Notes under the pieces: model-generated
What the model was told of the DNA's origin: nothing
Database searches by the model: none
What the model saw: only the letters and a program-made list of their open reading frames with translations
Program-made: the position numbers and the translations under genes
Assembly: GCA_947396885.1 (NCBI GenBank)
Contig: OX377204.1
Coordinates: 45,619,139 to 45,683,138, forward strand
Reading direction: 5' to 3'
DNA from: Heligmosomoides polygyrus polygyrus
Taxonomy: Eukaryota > Nematoda > Chromadorea > Rhabditida > Heligmosomidae
Length of the DNA: 64,000 bases
In this document: piece by piece, positions 61,880-64,000 of the stretch
Numbering within the stretch: the stretch's first letter is position 1
Layout of the letters: each line of letters begins with the position of its first letter

Positions 61880-63975
61880 AGCTCGCAAATTGCATGCGCG
61901 GGCGTGTTCGGAGCGCAATAACTTTGTGGAGATCGAATCGTTCCGGCTGCAGCTAGTGGGTTTTGTAGGCAGTAGAATGGTTTTGTAGTCTCCAAAAGTA
62001 CACCGTGGTAGCTTCTAAGCGGGCGAAATTATTGCGGTGTGAAAATGCAGGTTAGCCTTATGTGACACGATTTTTTCCAAATTCAGTCGGCCACTGTGGG
62101 AAGACGTGACGAGCTAAGGGTCTAGAAATGCGTAATCAAGCAAACCAGTTAAAGTACTTTGCTAAGAAGTCCCCAGAGCTCCCCAGCTTTCTAACCCGCC
62201 TCCTCCCGCGAGCCATTTTAGAGCGGCGGAGGACAGTGGTGAAGTTTCTTCCGCCCTTACTCGCCATCATTTAAGTTTTCCACAGTTCTAATGGTGCCGT
62301 TCTGTTCAGCTCTAAAATCTCTATAGAACGGTGTCACTCTCAATCAATTCCGGAAACATCGATTTTTTGACAATTTCGCATCAAAGGTGATGCGGCCCAA
62401 GGCCGCGGTAGAAGGCCAATGACGTCATCGAAAATCGATGTTTCCGAAATTGGTGGAATTTGATACCATTTCATAGAGCTTTTCGTGCTGAATTGAACGG
62501 TGTTACTATGAGCGGCGAGAACTGTAATCTGGGCGAGTAAGAGCGCGGAGAATATCGGCCGTTGTTGTGCTAAATTAGACGCGCGGGCGTATTCAGAGCG
62601 CGATAACGCTGTCCGCTTCCAAGTATTCTGGCTGTAACGTGTGGATTCCGTAGGCGGTAATATGCCCTAGTAAACCGTTGAAGCACAGTAAATTACCTTA
62701 CGAATTGGCAAGGTTACGGAGGTGCGAAAATGCAGGTTGGGAATGTGTGACATGATTTTTTCAGATTTCGGTCGACCGTTGCGGGTACATGAGGTGAGTT
62801 AAAGGCATGCAAACTCGCGGACGAGCAAAACACCGAAGGCACTTTACGATGATCTGCTCCTAACTTTTGATGACGTCATTGTCTGGGCAGGCTATGCGAA
62901 GAGCCCTTGTCCTCGAAGAAATTGTCAAAAAATCAACTTTTCCTGAATTGGCCGCGATTAATACCGTTTGATAGAGATTTTTGATCTGAACAGAACAATA
63001 CCATCTCATGCGTCAAAAACTCAAATTTGGGCGAGTAGGGGCGTAAGAATCTTCACCGCTGCCCTCCGCAGCTCTAAAATAGCAGCTGGGAATGAGGCAG
63101 TTTATGCAGCTGGAGAGCTATGGGCACTTTGTTGTAAAATAACTTAGCTGATTTGCTAGCCTACGCATTCGTAGGCCGCTAGCTTATCGCGTGTTCCTAC
63201 AGTGGTTGACTGAAATCAGAAAAAATCGTGTCACACAAGGCTAAACTGCATTTTCGCACCGCTGTAACCTTGTTCAATCATAAGTTACGTTGCTGTGTTT
63301 CAGCGCACCTATTGAGCTTTCTACTGCTTACAAAATCCACAAGTAGCAGCCGGAAGGATTTAAACGTGATAGAGTTATTGCGCTCAGAATACGCCCGTGC
63401 GTCCAATTTAGCACAACAACGGTCGATGTTCTCCGCGCTCTTAATCGCCCAGATTACAGTTCCTGCTGCTCGCAGTAACACCATTCAATTCACCACCAAA
63501 AGCTCTATCGAACAGTATCAGACTTGGCCCGGCTCCAAAACATCGATTTTCGATGACGTCATTGTCCTTCTGCCGCGGCCTTGAGCCGCCTCGCCTTTGA
63601 TGCGAAATTGTCAAAAAAAAACGATATTCCCAGAATTGGTCGATATGGACACCATTCGATAGGGCTTTCCAAGCTGAGCAGATATCCTGGCTGGGGCTCG
63701 AAAACTCGAACATGGGCGAGTAAGGGCGGAAGAATCTTCACCGCTGCCGTCCGCCACTCTAAAATGGCAGATGGGGCTAAGGCAGTTTAGGCAGCTGGGG
63801 AGTTGGGAGCAGATCGTCGTAAAGTGCCTTCGGTGCTTTACTCGTCCGCGAGTTTGCATGTCGTTAGCTCGCCTCGTCTTCCTGTAGTAGTCGACTGAAC
63901 TCGGAAAAAATCGTGTCACACATGGCCAACCTGCATTTTCGCACCGCCGTAACCTTGCCACTTTGAAAGATACTT
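61880..63975. repeat. Inverted array of a dispersed repeat family
   Basis: At least four copies share GTGCGAAAATGCAGGTTGG, GTGTGACA(C/T)GATTTTTTC, GACGTCAT(C/T), GGGCGAGTAAG and CTCTATAGAACGGT-type words. Copies at 61880-62340 and 62405-62860 are in one orientation and those at 63030-63570 and 63590-63960 in the other. 62405-62790 and 63200-63570 are near-complete reverse complements. No coding sequence. The array continues past the right edge of the window. Confidence 0.65.
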
Positions 63976-64000
63976 TGATGTGCTTTCGTGCTCTACTAGA

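Overview
The window looks like nuclear DNA of a parasitic nematode, most probably a strongylid of the hookworm type. Genes are split by many introns with TTTCAG-like 3' splice sites, the background is A+T-rich, and the retroelements (RTE with an APE endonuclease, CR1-like LINEs, tRNA-derived SINEs, mariner/Tc1) are of kinds common in such genomes. The species call is an inference. A 200-base run of N (28471-28670) shows a draft assembly.

Only one host gene is convincing. It is a plasma-membrane sodium/calcium exchanger (NCX, SLC8 family) on the + strand, running from the start codon at 2950 to the stop at 48296. I could assemble it by hand as 23 exons plus one optional cassette exon, with splice phases matching at every junction that can be tested. 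The protein has a signal peptide, N-terminal membrane segments with the alpha-1 repeat, an XIP-like basic segment, two Calx-beta calcium-binding domains, then C-terminal membrane segments with the alpha-2 repeat. Part of one exon falls in the assembly gap. The exons total about 2.8 kb; the remaining 42 kb of the locus is intron filled with transposable elements.

Layout. 1-2949: upstream region with a dead LINE. Intron 1 (3081-8965): two inverted SINE copies, one of them split by a 2.17-kb hAT-type element. 8966-15577: exons 2-11. Intron 11 (15578-20585): two 5'-truncated CR1-like LINEs in opposite orientation and a foldback repeat. 20586-28470: exons 12-18 with a second foldback element, a broken mariner and the gap. 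Intron 18 (28471-35412): LINE pieces, an inverted SINE pair and a Helitron-like insertion inside a LINE. 35413-37514: exons 19-22. Intron 22 holds a 4.98-kb element with about 1.2-kb near-identical inverted arms, each carrying the same 171-codon reading frame of unknown function. The last intron (43102-48206) holds a three-level nest: an 8-bp-TSD DNA transposon, containing a palindromic Tc1 derivative, containing a LINE 3' end.

Beyond the gene (48297-64000) the window is repeat-rich and has no host gene that I can support: a degenerate minisatellite, a nearly complete but frameshifted RTE retrotransposon, a G+C-rich hairpin tandem repeat, a Penelope-like GIY-YIG fragment abutting a Ty3/gypsy pol fragment, a Harbinger-type MITE, and a large inverted array of one dispersed repeat family at the right end. 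All coordinates come from reading by eye; repeat boundaries are generally good to a few to a few tens of bases.
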